Below, one piece after another: positions 32,701-41,739 of a stretch of DNA of 64,000 bases. Position numbers and translations under genes: made by a program. The DNA lies in assembly GCA_009746045.1 (NCBI GenBank), contig RPFO01001969.1, positions 2,501-66,500 of the forward strand, in the 5' to 3' direction. Each line of letters begins with the position of its first letter. The first letter of the stretch is position 1. The notes under the pieces are model-generated. The model was not told where the DNA came from. It ran no database searches and saw only the letters and a program-made list of their open reading frames with translations. Source of the DNA: Mesostigma viride (lineage: Eukaryota; Streptophyta; Mesostigmatophyceae; Mesostigmatales; Mesostigmataceae).

Positions 32701-34858
32701 TGGTAACTGCAGGTGGGCAGCCGGATCCTGCCCCAGACCCCAACCAACAAACCGGCAGCACAAGTGTACAGGACTTAAGCCAGCTACTTGCACTCCAATG
32801 ACACGATTTCCCGCAGAGCGGTGGCCGCGCGAGCAGCAGAGGCCTTTTACCCAGCAGGGGCCTTACCCCAACCCAAACACAAAATGCATTCCCCCAACCC
32901 AAACACTCAGGACACGGGTGCCGGGAGGGATACCCCACCGTGCATCCATCCCGATAGAGCCGAGCGATTTGTTACAAGTCATGATTCATTACAAGTTGAT
33001 CGATGTTCAATGTTGTTTAGCCTTTATTATACCAATGAGAGAACCAGCGCAGGCTTGGCATTACTATAGTATAGTGACCATGGTATACCGAAGAGACAAC
33101 CAGCGCAGGCTTGGCATTACTATAGTATAGTGACCATGATACATACCAATGAGAGAGCCGGCGCAGGCTTGGCATTACTATAGTCTAGTGACCATGGTAT
33201 GCCGAAGAGACAACCAGCGCAGGCTTGGCATTACTATAGTATAGTGACCATGATACACAATGAGAGAACCAGCGCAGGCCAGAAACCTGGAGAATAGGGA
33301 CCATGGTAGATTGAGCCTGCTCTTATCTTGTCCGCGTTTGTCGATTCGTTCAGGATGATGGAGATGAATAGAGGTGGAAATGTTGTATCCTTGTCCGATA
33401 AAATTATGGCTGGCTAACTTCTATTACATAATTATTTAAAAAGGTTTCACTTCCATATGGATCCCAGAGCTTTATAAACACCTGCCGTGGCACAGCATGT
33501 TTGCATGCAGAAGTGTTTGGATAAGGCTGCAGCACGCGCCTGGCCCCAACACTAACCACCAGCAACGCCACCAGCAGCAACGCCACCAGCAGCAACGCCA
33601 CCCGCAGCAACGCCACCAGTGGCAACGCCACCAGCAGCAACGCCACCAGCAGCAATGCCACCAGCAGCAATGCCACCAGCAGCAACGCCACCCGTAGCAA
33701 CGCCACTAGCAGCAACGCCACCAGTAGCAATGCCACCAGCAGCAACGCCACCAGCAGCAACGCCACCAGCAGCAACGCCACCAGCAGCAACGCCACCAGC
33801 AGCAACGCCACCAGTGGCAACGCCACCAGCAGCAACGCCACCAGCAGCAACGCCACCAGCAGCAACGCCACCAGTAGCAATGCCACCAGCAGCAACGCCA
33901 CCAGCAGCAACGCCACCAGCAGCAACGCCACCAGCAGCAACGCCACCAGCAGCAACGCCACCAGCAGCAACGCCACCAGCAGCAATGCCACCAGCAGCAA
34001 CGCCACCAGCAGCAACACCACCAGCAGCAACACCACTACAAGGGGCCAACACAGCCAGGGGGCCGACGTGAGAGAAAGAATTGCTACCAGCCACTTCCCA
34101 TTAATTCCCAGGTATTTTTTGCTACGGTTTCCTACTCCCGCCGCACGGCACACGCACCCAACGCAGGAAAGCAGGAGCACAGCCAAGTGCCAAATTTAAA
34201 CACGCGTTGCCGAGACTTGAAGCATCATAACATGCTCTCAGCAACGGCAGACTTCGCGGGGGAAGCACACCAGCAAACATCCCGCACTTGGATGTAAAAA
34301 CCGAGCAGCTAACTGTAGCAGCCACTGTCGTTCCGGTGACATTTGCCTACCTCCTTGGCCGCTCCCAACTCCCCCTCTTCTGCTTCAGCGTGGCCGTCAG
34401 GACTGGCCTCATCCGGCTCTGCTGCTGCGTCGCCGTCGCTCATGTCGGCAGCGCCATCTGACGGGGATAGTTCACTATCGTCTTTGAAACGGCCGTCTGC
34501 CGCCGCCTCGATCACCTCTAGCACTGCTTCCGCAACAGACGCTTTTCGCTTTTTCCTCTTCTTCTTTCCAGATGCCTCCTGTTTTTTTCTCTTCTTCTCG
34601 ACATAAGCTTCGACTTCAGCATCGACTCTTGGCTTGGCCTCTTGCCCAGGCGGTGTCTGCGTTTTACCGGTCATATTTCTATTATCTGCTTGATCCCTGT
34701 TCTGGGCCTTGGCAACAATCTGAAGTGACAGGTCAGCATCAGCGTTTTCTGCGTCGCTGTGGTCATAAACGTTTTTAGGAGAGTTATCTTCTTCCTTGCT
34801 GTTGTCGCTCGCTGTATTGACGGTAAAGAGGCAATTCACAAACCACGCCCAACGCTAA
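26775..34858 (-). CDS. Multi-CCHC zinc-knuckle nucleic-acid-binding protein (seven knuckles)
   Basis: Resembles the plant zinc-knuckle family typified, from memory, by Arabidopsis AT3G43590; a nuclear RNA-related role is likely. Exons: about 34858-34351 (Lys-rich, KKRKKRK, then acidic; donor gtaggc), 32370-32309 (EDKNLEMKKLL; donor gtgagg), 31224-30860, 28869-28741, 27156-27031, and a weaker last exon 26840-26775 ending TAG. Knuckles in order: CYNCGQTGHLSRDC, CFLCGQFGHARAKC, CFLCSKAGHATRNC, CLRCGRKGHELAAC, atypical CYVCGVKGHLAC, CYNCGGSGHWGK|EC split exactly by an intron, CYRCPEPGHIARDC. Junctions KKLL|RMPRYFD, DLR|KVKCY and GHWGK|ECPKP are phase 0 and match the family layout. Oddity: exon 31224-30860 is 365 nt although both ends are phase 0, and knuckle 4 is in another frame from knuckles 1-3. 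The shift lies in G-runs (forward 30938-30970), so it is a homopolymer error or a true frameshift. The start codon is unresolved, and a small exon between the first two is probably missing. Confidence 0.82.
27157..28740. repeat. Intron built of junction copies and arrays
   Basis: The intron splits knuckle 6. Near its 3' end, copies of the downstream exon's acceptor edge (gggcttggggcactcctgt) recur at about 27229 and 27545, with a weaker one at 27748. 27349-27500: ~47-bp repeat (catgccttgccctgtttaca). 27612-27730: cctcgccttgatta units. 27820-28095: 15-bp (aagaagacactatgt)n, about 18 copies. 28505-28740: 65-bp repeat whose units contain the exon's donor edge (see findings). The remainder, 28100-28500, is unremarkable. 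Confidence 0.85.
28870..29954. other. Intron sequence without coding signal
   Basis: 28885-28945 is a short gaggcatggggc repeat next to the acceptor of exon 28869-28741. The rest (29000-29950) shows only low-order repeats such as ctagccgctgcatggacgg-like pairs. Nothing gene-like seen. Confidence 0.5.
29955..30775. repeat. 39-bp array followed by 43-bp array in intron
   Basis: 29955-30560: about 15 copies of a 39-bp unit (ctaaccgcgacatcagttaa, ttaaggccggtaacgccaa). 30590-30775: about four copies of a 43-bp unit (aactacatcagtttaccatt, aattacccacgaaacgaggt). The second array ends about 85 bp from the donor at 30859. Confidence 0.95.
31225..32308. repeat. Intron with GA-rich tract and 19-bp array starting at the donor
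   Basis: 31430-31580 is aggaagggaaggga-rich (pyrimidine-rich on the sense strand). 32195-32300 holds about six copies of a 19-bp unit (tgatgtggccagccacccc) that begins right after the GTGAGG donor of exon 32370-32309. Between them, 31600-32190 shows no exon. Confidence 0.75.
32371..34350. repeat. Intron(s) with 20-bp, 56-bp and 15-bp arrays
   Basis: 32455-32590: about six copies of a 20-bp unit (caagtacaggaataggtgtg). 33025-33285: about five copies of a ~56-bp unit (gagacaaccagcgcaggctt, ggcattactatagtatagtg) matching the 5' region of the SINE at 17.7 kb. 33555-34045: about 33 copies of a 15-bp unit (aacgccaccagcagc). The last array stays open in several frames (for example TPPAA), but splice context places it in an intron. 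A missing small exon of the zinc-knuckle gene may lie here. Confidence 0.88.
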
Positions 34859-35775
34859 GTACGACTGCTTCCCCAGGTCGCATAGCACGAAATTAGCCGT
34901 ATTCAGATTCACACTACAATCTAACTTTTCGACCATAGCAATCGTTCTTGCCCTCGATCAAGGCACTCGGCTATAACTACCACATTACGCCTGTAAATGT
35001 ACAATTTCAGCTTTCCTCGGTTTGATGGGGGTGCGCGCAATCGGTGTCCGCCATGGCCGTGTAATAAACTGTTACCACTAAATGTCGACTCTGGCTCCTG
35101 TCGCACGCAACACGCGAAGCGCTCGCATCGACTGCCACGTGGCTGAAGTCGACACGTGGCGCCTTCTTAGCTGCTAAAGCAGACTCGCATGGGCAACTGA
35201 GCTCGGACGTACAAACTACTTAGGGTTTTTTGGGGGTGCATTATTGTGCCACGCAACATCTTGTACATTTCACGCAACCGATATGGGAATAAACTTGTAC
35301 ATTTTCGCATGGTGCGCGCAACGAAATGCAATGGGATTGAGCGGGAAATTATTCCCGCGTTTATTTGGCACGACAAGATGCGAGCTCGGATGCCAAGTCC
35401 AGATTTCAGCAATGGATGCTCGCGTAATGATAGCCTGGCACGATAAGGCCTGACATTACATAATAGGCTTGACTTCTGGTGGCATTGGACAGTGGACAAT
35501 GGAAATGATAACCAGCTAATGTAGTGAAAGCGAAGGCTTGCATTTGCAGCCTGTATGGAATGAAGCAGTTGCAGCATTTTGAAAACGCAGTTTGTGCCCA
35601 TTTACCTACTGCCCCGTCTGGGATTCCTGGTATTAGGAGGATCTGCGTACGAGAAAAGATCAGAAAATGGCGCGAACAAAGGTTAAGCATGGACCTACTA
35701 AGTGTGTTGGGGCTCATCTAAAGGCCAAGTCCGCCACTGACGGTCATAAGCGGGCCAAATCCTCACATCGGAAAA
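34859..35775. other. Gene-poor stretch
   Basis: No convincing coding exon. 35320-35450 contains paired gcacgacaagatgcgagctc / ggcacgataaggcctgac-like words. It probably includes the 5' flank of the zinc-knuckle gene. Confidence 0.4.
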
Positions 35776-35966
35776 TTCGCATGCGCCTCTCCAAACGCAC
35801 CATGCTGACCTCCCAGTCCGCCAGCCTCCGCCAGTACCGCTCCTCCGCCTCCTGGCGAGCCGGCCCCTGCATCTCAGCCAGCCTGTCGCGCTGAGTCTTT
35901 TTCCCAAATCTTCAGGTCGCGGGCCCGCCGATCACGCCGCACCTTGGTGTGCGACATCTTCACGCG
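35776..35966 (-). CDS. Possible charged coiled-coil exon with 1-nt frame slip
   Basis: On the minus strand MSHTKVRRDRRARDLKIWEK reads open, then hits a stop. After a one-base shift at an A-run (forward cttttt at 35896-35901), the highly charged QRDRLAEMQGPARQEAEERY and WRRLADWEVSMVRLERRMR follow, up to a possible gtgagg donor. Both halves look like one helical protein, so the A5 run is either an assembly indel or a pseudogene mutation. Product unknown. Confidence 0.4.
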
Positions 35967-35976
35967 AATGCGTGCG

Positions 35977-36240
35977 GGATGGGGATGGGGATGGGGATGG
36001 GGATGGGGATGGGGATGGGGATGGGGATGGGGATGGGGATGGGGATGGGGATGGGGATGGGGATGGGGATGGGGATGGGGATGGGGATGGGGATGGGGAT
36101 GGGGATGGGGATGGGGATGGGGATGGGGATGGGGATGGGATGGGGATGGGGATGGGGATGGGGATGGGGATGGGGATGGGGATGGGGATGGGGATGGGGA
36201 TGGGGATGGGGATGGGGATGGGGATGGGGATGGGGATGGA
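35977..36240. repeat. (GGGGAT)n hexanucleotide array
   Basis: About 44 copies of ggggat with a single one-base deletion (gggatgggatgg near 36138) that shifts the phase. Otherwise pure, so probably young. It lies immediately upstream (5') of the charged minus-strand exon. Confidence 0.97.
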
Positions 36241-36644
36241 AGTGCGGAACTTTGTTAGCCATACGTACTGCAGGATCATGCTGCACTTGTGAATCCACGT
36301 TTCCTATGATGGAGGCTAATTGCATGTTTATGTTTCCATCTCAGCCATACTGTATTAGCCGTAATTACGCACTCCCACCCATCCCCACCATCATCCAGTT
36401 CCAGTGAGAGTTCACGCTGGATCCATGATATCTACGTCAATTCACCTTATGTAGGACTAGGCCCAGGTGGAATAATCCTGATTACAATGGACACACGGTA
36501 TTGACCACGTGGTCAATGAAGGCAATCCTTGCTCCTGCCTGTGGACTCCATGGCGTTGGTGAAGCCCTCCTACCACAGAGGGAATTTAATACTCTCTTGG
36601 ACCCGAATTTTGGCGGGAAAGATCTCGGGACGCCACTCGCCACG

Positions 36645-37230
36645 TCAGCGCCGCGCCGGTCCAGGCCTGTTCCTGAACGGACCCCTTTGGAAAAAAGTCT
36701 AGGAACAGGCAAAACCAAATCCCTGCATTGTGATTGGCTGGAAGGCCAAAAGGAAACAAATCCCTGTGTTGTAATTAGCCGGCACCACAAAGGGGTATTC
36801 CTGGTTTGCTGTTCCTAGAAAAAGTGAGATTTTGGGGAAATAAAAGGGGCGCCTTTGGCTCAGCGGTATGATTTGCGTTCGGCCACAACGCCCTCACTGT
36901 TCCATAATCCTCTATATTTTATATGGTTAAATTTTTTAGCATAAAATTATGACTAATACTACTATATGGAAAAGTAAGAACTCGGCTGCACAAAACGCAA
37001 ACCATGCTGCCAGGCCAAAGGGCTCCAAGTTCCCCCCCCCCCCCCCCGAAATCTCACATTTTTTCAGGAACAGCGTTTTAGGAACAGGGGGATTGGCTTA
37101 GGACCAACCAGAATGCAGGGATTTGTTTCCTTTACCCCCGCCAGCCAATCAGAGCACAGGGATTGGGGTTTGCCTGCATGTTCCTAGACCTGTGGCAAAA
37201 AGGGGGTCATGCTAAAACATGCCGGTCGCC
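36645..37230. mobile_element. Near-palindromic fold-back / MITE-like element
   Basis: Left and right halves are imperfect inverted repeats of about 250 bp. Left landmarks in order: ctaggaacaggcaaa, atccctgcattgtgattggc, ggaaacaaatccctgtg, gctgttcctagaaaaagtga, gcctttggctcagcgg. The complement of each is found in reverse order on the right (ctgcatgttcctag, gccaatcagagcacagggat, cagggatttgtttcc, tcacattttttcaggaacag, ctgccaggccaaagggc). No ORF. The exact ends and TSD are not certain. Confidence 0.7.
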
Positions 37231-37323
37231 CCCAAATAAATTATGCAAGTTCAAGATGCCACATGACCGAAAGGATGAATGACAGCACCCTTCTTTTTGG
37301 ATCTTTTTCCTTTTTCACTGCAG

Positions 37324-37457
37324 TGTTCTTGATGGGACTGGGGTTGTTGCTCTATGCGTTCTTCGGCCGCAACAAATTCGATATTGAAGAGAAAGCGTAC
37401 ATTGACAGGGATAAGAAATTAATGACGTATGCGATTGTGGCGGCGGTGGTTACAGCG
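37324..37457 (+). CDS. Possible exon of a small membrane protein
   Basis: A strong pyrimidine tract and acceptor (cctttttcactgcag) precede 37324, and AGCG|gtaggt follows 37457. The reading is FLMGLGLLLYAFFGRNKF (hydrophobic), a charged linker DIEEKAYIDRDKK, then LMTYAIVAAVVTA (hydrophobic). The frame is also open upstream to 37209, adding another hydrophobic run, LLFGSFSFFTAVF. Family not recognised, other exons not found. A LINE fragment begins 160 bp downstream, so the gene may be broken. Confidence 0.4.
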
Positions 37458-37619
37458 GTAGGTTTGGTGTGGGGGGGGGGGAGCTGCCAGCTTTATCCCA
37501 TGGGATAACGTAAGCACATGGTGGTACTTAAGGAGTAATAAAGTTAGACAATATGAAAACAAAGGACACGTGGCACACGCGGGCTGCAACAACCCTGCTC
37601 ACTCGCTCGGAAGCATTAA

Positions 37620-38062
37620 GCGGAGCCTATGGGGTCAGGCTCACCTGGCGTGCCCCAGGCCGCGCGCGGCAGGGCTGCCACCCGTGGACTTTTCGTGATA
37701 GACTCGGCATGGACATGTGCTACACTAGACGTGACGGGCTCACACCCGGGCAGCCTCCTGGTTTGTCTGTAATATGGAGGCAGATGGTACGCAAGGATAG
37801 ATGGCAAGTATTGATGAAGGAGACCACCCCCAAGTCTGTAGGGGCTCCGCGTGTGACCGGGCGTATGGCATTCATAGCGATTCGGGCCGTGGTGCCCACA
37901 CCCCTGTAACTAGGACCTAGATAGCTTACACCATCCATTCCATCCCATGTTCCCCTCCCACTGAGGACTTATGCTCATGTGACGCAGTCACGTGTCAATT
38001 AATTAATTAATTAATTAATTAATTAATTAATTAATTAATTAATTAATTAATTAATTAATTAA
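37620..38062 (+). mobile_element. LINE family 1, 3' end only, plus orientation
   Basis: Encodes the C-terminal tail RAPGRARQGCHPWTFRDRLG, GLSVIWRQMVRKDRWQV and MKETTPKSVGAPRV, then a 3' UTR with cccactgaggacttatg and gtgacgcagtcacgtgtc, then a (TTAA)n tail at 37998-38062. Same family as 18.65, 59.61 and 63.27 kb. Severely 5'-truncated. Confidence 0.88.
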
Positions 38063-38159
38063 TGGGGTCAGCTTCAATGCTTGGGCGTACGTCAGGCACA
38101 GAGGGCGACTCTATATACCGGAGGGACAACACACTCATGTCGGGCTAGGGCCCTCTATC

Positions 38160-38555
38160 TAGTTGCCATCTGTCTGGAAGGTACCGAGCGTGGCCATCAG
38201 AACATCCAGGTAGGCATGGTAATGAGCTACATCATCAGCATTGTCGTGTCGGTCGACCGTGAGGAACACATCCGCCCACACGCCATCTAGAAACAGGCCC
38301 AGGAAAGCCCAGCATGTAGTGTTCGTGTAGTAGCGGTGCTGCGTATGTAAGGACGTACAACCAGGCCGCGAGCCCAGTCGAGGAGGCCGCAGGCGAATGT
38401 AGACGGAGGAAAGGCTCTGCAGCCAGCATGCACAGAGCTTGCAGGAACAGGCGGTGGTACACAACCACTTGATATCGCACGAGCTGCTGTCGACGGGAAT
38501 GCCGACAGCAGCTCGAATGGTTTGTCGAGGCTGCGTTTTGGTGGCATTGGCAAAA
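38160..38555 (-). pseudogene. Decayed coding fragment, unknown protein
   Basis: Minus strand, two frames with protein-like content: YQVVVYHRLFLQALCMLAAE, PFLRLHSPAA and LAAWLYVLTYAAPLLHEHY in one. After a frame change near 38310 it continues GLFLDGVWADVFLTVDRHDN and VAHYHAYLDVLMATLGTFQT, then stops. The frame break shows it is not intact. Family not recognised; it may come from a mobile element. Confidence 0.45.
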
Positions 38556-38774
38556 TACTGCGTTACAGCCGTAACCGATTATACTAGCAGACGCGTCTTG
38601 AAAAGACGCATCTGATGCAAGTATCCCGACTAAATTTGGGGCTCATCAGACGCAAAAGTTCTGAGCTCCGCCGTCAGCCATGTCCGCTCGTGGCTCGTCA
38701 CACGGGACATATTGCACCCACAGGGGATGCCCCGGATCGTTTAGTTCTAGACGCGTCTGATTGAGCACCCTGTG

Positions 38775-38860
38775 GTAGTAATAAATCAATAAATAAATTA
38801 ATTAATTAATTAGACTCGCGCTCCCGTCGGGGAGTCACGGTGGTATGCCTGTGGTATTCT
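38775..38860 (-). mobile_element. Short LINE family 3 3'-end relic
   Basis: taattaattaattagactcg followed by cgctcccgtcggggagtcac. The same hairpin plus (TTAA)n end occurs at 62.88 and 63.55 kb. Only the last ~50 bp of the element are recognisable. Confidence 0.55.
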
Positions 38861-38974
38861 GATTTGGCACGGTGGTATGCCTGTGGTATGCCTGACAGTG
38901 GCATTAGGGAATTAAGAGGGGGGTCTCTGCCCCCCTACCCGTTGTGCACACTCAGGGATTGATCAACACTTAGC

Positions 38975-39841
38975 TGCTCCTGGCGGACAAGTTGGAGTTC
39001 CTTAACCCTTGGATGGTGTCTAACTCGTTCCTAAAAGTAGTTACCAGTTGCACTTTGCACTATAAAGTCCACAAACCAACCTAATAACAATTTTACTATC
39101 CATATTGGGACCAAAGCACACACATATATTGAGTTACTTGGGGGTCATGTTGGTGGTCATGTTGCAATGTCCTATGGGTACATTTTAAGGACCCCCCCCA
39201 GGGGGATCCGCTGGGTGCGAGACATGATACACCTAAAATGCATTTTATGTGGTTTAAACAACTTTATTGGACCTGGCCTTGGAAAGGCAGTTAAATTGGT
39301 AGCCATGCATGGCTTCTGAACACTCACATCACTGGTTGTCCCAGGGACCCAGCTGTACTATCTAAAAATAACTGGAAGATGACAAGCTAAAAATGAGTGG
39401 CAGCTGTGCACCAGGGTACCCCCCTGTACTGTAACCGTTAATTAGTCCCTGCAAACTTGGTCTGAACATAGTGATGTCCGGTATCAGGGTGTACTACACA
39501 TCTAGCTCTAGCAGCAGACCTAAAAATATCACGGAAGTATCTACTGGCATTCGCGCCAGCTCGGTTCTAAAACTGGTCACTATTTGTAGTTACGAGTAAA
39601 ACTGGTAACTAGAAATAGGTACCAGTACCATCCAAGGGTTAAATGCCGCAAGAAGCTCTCGGAGACTCGCTTCACGCTGGACGACGACTTGACCCTGGCC
39701 CAGCAACAGCGGCGACGCGAGCTATGGCCGACCTACCTTCAGCTCCGGCAGAGCGCAAGGGGGAAGCCGGTATACTGGAGGGGGGCGGTCATCCACGTTG
39801 ACCACAAGCCCTGGCAGCCCCCTCCTGCCACCTCAGACTAG
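38975..39841 (+). pseudogene. Coding fragment split by a TTAA-flanked transposon
   Basis: 38975-39005 encodes LLLADKLEFL in frame with KCRKKLSETRFTLDDDLTLA, QQQRRRELWPTYLQLRQSAR and GKPVYWRGAVIHVDHKPWQP, ending at TAG (39839-39841), once the insert at 39006-39638 plus one TTAA is ignored. The pattern (basic start, DDDLT-x2-Q-x3-R, YWRG...VD) resembles C-terminal regions of LINE ORF1-type or related retroelement proteins; this assignment is inference. A second insertion begins just after the stop codon. Confidence 0.6.
39006..39638. mobile_element. piggyBac-like MITE, 633 bp, TTAA target site
   Basis: Terminal inverted repeats start cccttggatggt on both ends (12 nt perfect, followed by weaker symmetry around gttaccagtt). 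The element is flanked by TTAA at 39002-39005 and 39639-39642. Removing it with one TTAA restores a continuous reading frame in the flanks. No transposase ORF inside, so non-autonomous. Assignment to piggyBac rests on the TTAA duplication and the CCC-starting TIRs. Confidence 0.78.
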
Positions 39842-39850
39842 GAATATATA

Positions 39851-39993
39851 TGAAAAATATAATTACTTACAGCAGAGTGAAATCACTCAAACCAAAGCAA
39901 ACGCCCAGCTATAAACCTATATACAGAGCCATGTCAAAGCTCTATACTACGATAAGACCAATGGAAACGCCTAACGGGAGGAACCTAATAGCC
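39851..39993 (-). mobile_element. 143-bp LINE 3'-end insertion with 13-bp TSD
   Basis: Identical by eye to the reverse complement of 40791-40934. It is flanked on both sides by ctaggaatatata (39838-39850 and 39994-40006), a perfect target-site duplication. It therefore looks like an independently retrotransposed, extremely 5'-truncated copy of the element to its right, in opposite orientation. Confidence 0.82.
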
Positions 39994-40019
39994 CTAGGAA
40001 TATATAATATACCAGGGAC

Positions 40020-40937
40020 GTGCGTGGCTGTTCTCGCTTTCCTTGCGGAGTGTGGGCTCGGCGTACCTTCGTGCTCTTCCCGGCATGGCCCCCCCATTCG
40101 CCTTGGCTCCCAGCCACTACTCGGTGGCGCTCCGGCACCAGCTATTTGCCCCGCAGCCTCTTGTTCCGGCCGGGCGGCCTTGTGGTAGCTGTGGGCAGCC
40201 GCTGGATCCCACGGGGACTCACTACCTTGCCTGCATGGGGGGCCAACAGAATCAGAATTGGTATTTGTATTTGCACACTGTCCTCCTGACGGTGGTGCTC
40301 GCCATGATTCGGTCCATTTTCCCCCACGCGAACATCCGGTCCGAGGATGCGGATGGCGCTGCCTTCTATTCCCCAACCACCGGCCTGACATCGTGGTGCT
40401 GGACTTTGAGGGGGGTGGCCGGCATCTGCTTATTGACGTTTCGGTGGCGCGGCCCTTGGCTCTTAGCCACGTGGCTGGGGCCTCCCTCACGGCAGGTTAC
40501 ACGGCGGACCGGGCGGAGCGGGCCAAGCTCCTGGCCTACGGCGACGTCGGGCACCATCGTGTGGTGCCCTTTGTCCTGGAGGAGTTTGGGGCCATGGGGC
40601 CCCTGACCTCCGCCTTCTTCAAGGAGTGTTGCCGGCTCCGGGAGGACCGGCTGGACCTGGAGGGCCAGCGGGCCCCATGGTCGGCGCGGACCTGGACGTC
40701 ATATTGGCGTCAGCGCTTGTCGGTGGCGCTGACTCGGGCCATGGCTGACATCATGCTCCGCCGTACGCGGGCTGATTTTGCGGTGCAGCAGGGCTATTAG
40801 GTTCCTCCCGTTAGGCGTTTCCATTGGTCTTATCGTAGTATAGAGCTTTGACATGGCTCTGTATATAGGTTTATAGCTGGGCGTTTGCTTTGGTTTGAGT
40901 GATTTCACTCTGCTGTAAGTAATTATATTTTTAATAT
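40020..40937 (+). mobile_element. Non-LTR element 3' end with restriction-like endonuclease (RLE) domain
   Basis: Plus strand: SVALRHQLFAPQP, then a zinc-binding CGSCGQPLDPTGTHYLAC (C-x2-C-x9-H-x3-C). After a frameshift near 40375 come RPDIVVLDF and LLIDVSVARP, then KLLAYGDVGHHRVVPFVLEE, GPLTSAFFKECCRLR and RLSVALTRAMADIMLRR, stop at 40798-40800. A CCHC motif followed by (R/K)PD-x(n)-D is the signature of the RLE of R2-like non-LTR retrotransposons. The stop codon is followed by a ~135-bp 3' UTR ending ttttaatatata. 5'-truncated and frameshifted, so inactive. Confidence 0.7.
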
Positions 40938-41129
40938 ATACCAGTAGTGTAGATTAGTAAGGCCTAGCCTAGCATGTGGCCCACGCGCATGTGCGCCCAT
41001 AATGGCCCCCATGGATTGTTGCCCCCACCCAAACTGGCAGCTAGGCTAGACGGCACAGTTTACCGGATGCTCCGACAGGTCCAATATTAACGTAGGTTTT
41101 TCCGAGCGTCCGTCATCAGAGTCTCTGTA

Positions 41130-41660
41130 TCATGGCATGCCTCGTGTTTCGGACGAGATTAGGCAGCGTAGTCCTGATAGCATTTGTAGGACACCTTGCC
41201 CGCACCAGCCAGGTCGACACCACCCTTGGTCTGGCCGGCCCCCAGCGGCTTGGCCAGCCAGGGCGGCACATTCTGACCTGGCCTGGCCCCGCGGACATTC
41301 CCCAAAGGGTAGGGAAACCTGTCACCAACGACGTTCAGATGTTGCTGGACGACCTAGTGGTCCCAGCCCAGTTTGAGCATCGCATCCACTCTCTCTCCCG
41401 TCTTTGCATGGACTGCCACGCAGGACAAGACGCGGTGGAAGAAGATTGTCAAGGCGCACACGCCCGACCCTGTGGGCAAGCCACCTCCCCCCAAGCGGAG
41501 GAGGCGTTTTGATGAGTAGTGTAGTTAGGATTTTCTAGATAGCTTAGAGTTAGGATAGTTCGATCACGCGGCTTCCTCCACCCCATCCATCATGAAATAT
41601 GTGCTACATGACCTCCCCACGGAGGCATGTTATAATTTAATTTAATTTAATTTTAATGGA
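41130..41660 (+). mobile_element. LINE family 2, 3' end, (AATTT)n tail
   Basis: FVGHLARTSQVDT, RLGQPGRHILTWPGP, then in another frame ATQDKTRWKKIVKAHTPDPV and GKPPPPKRRRRFDE, stop at about 41516. The 3' UTR contains aatatgtgctacatgacctc, ccccacggaggcatgttata and an aatttaattt tail (41632-41660). Related to family 1 but diverged. Its last ~45 bp match the SINE 3' end. Confidence 0.8.
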
Positions 41661-41739
41661 TGTTGCCTTCAGAATTTAGCCAAGCCATGCCTATAATGGG
41701 ACCCCCATGGATGTTGCATTAAGAATTTAGCCATGCTAT

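Noticed and set aside
33404-34186. Long minus-strand open frame of (VALLLVAL)-type repeats
   Set aside because: Created by a 15-bp array that is open in several frames on both strands; flanking splice sites place it in an intron.
35932-36407. Long GMGMGM / HPHPHP / SPSPSP frames
   Set aside because: Hexanucleotide array translated in different frames.
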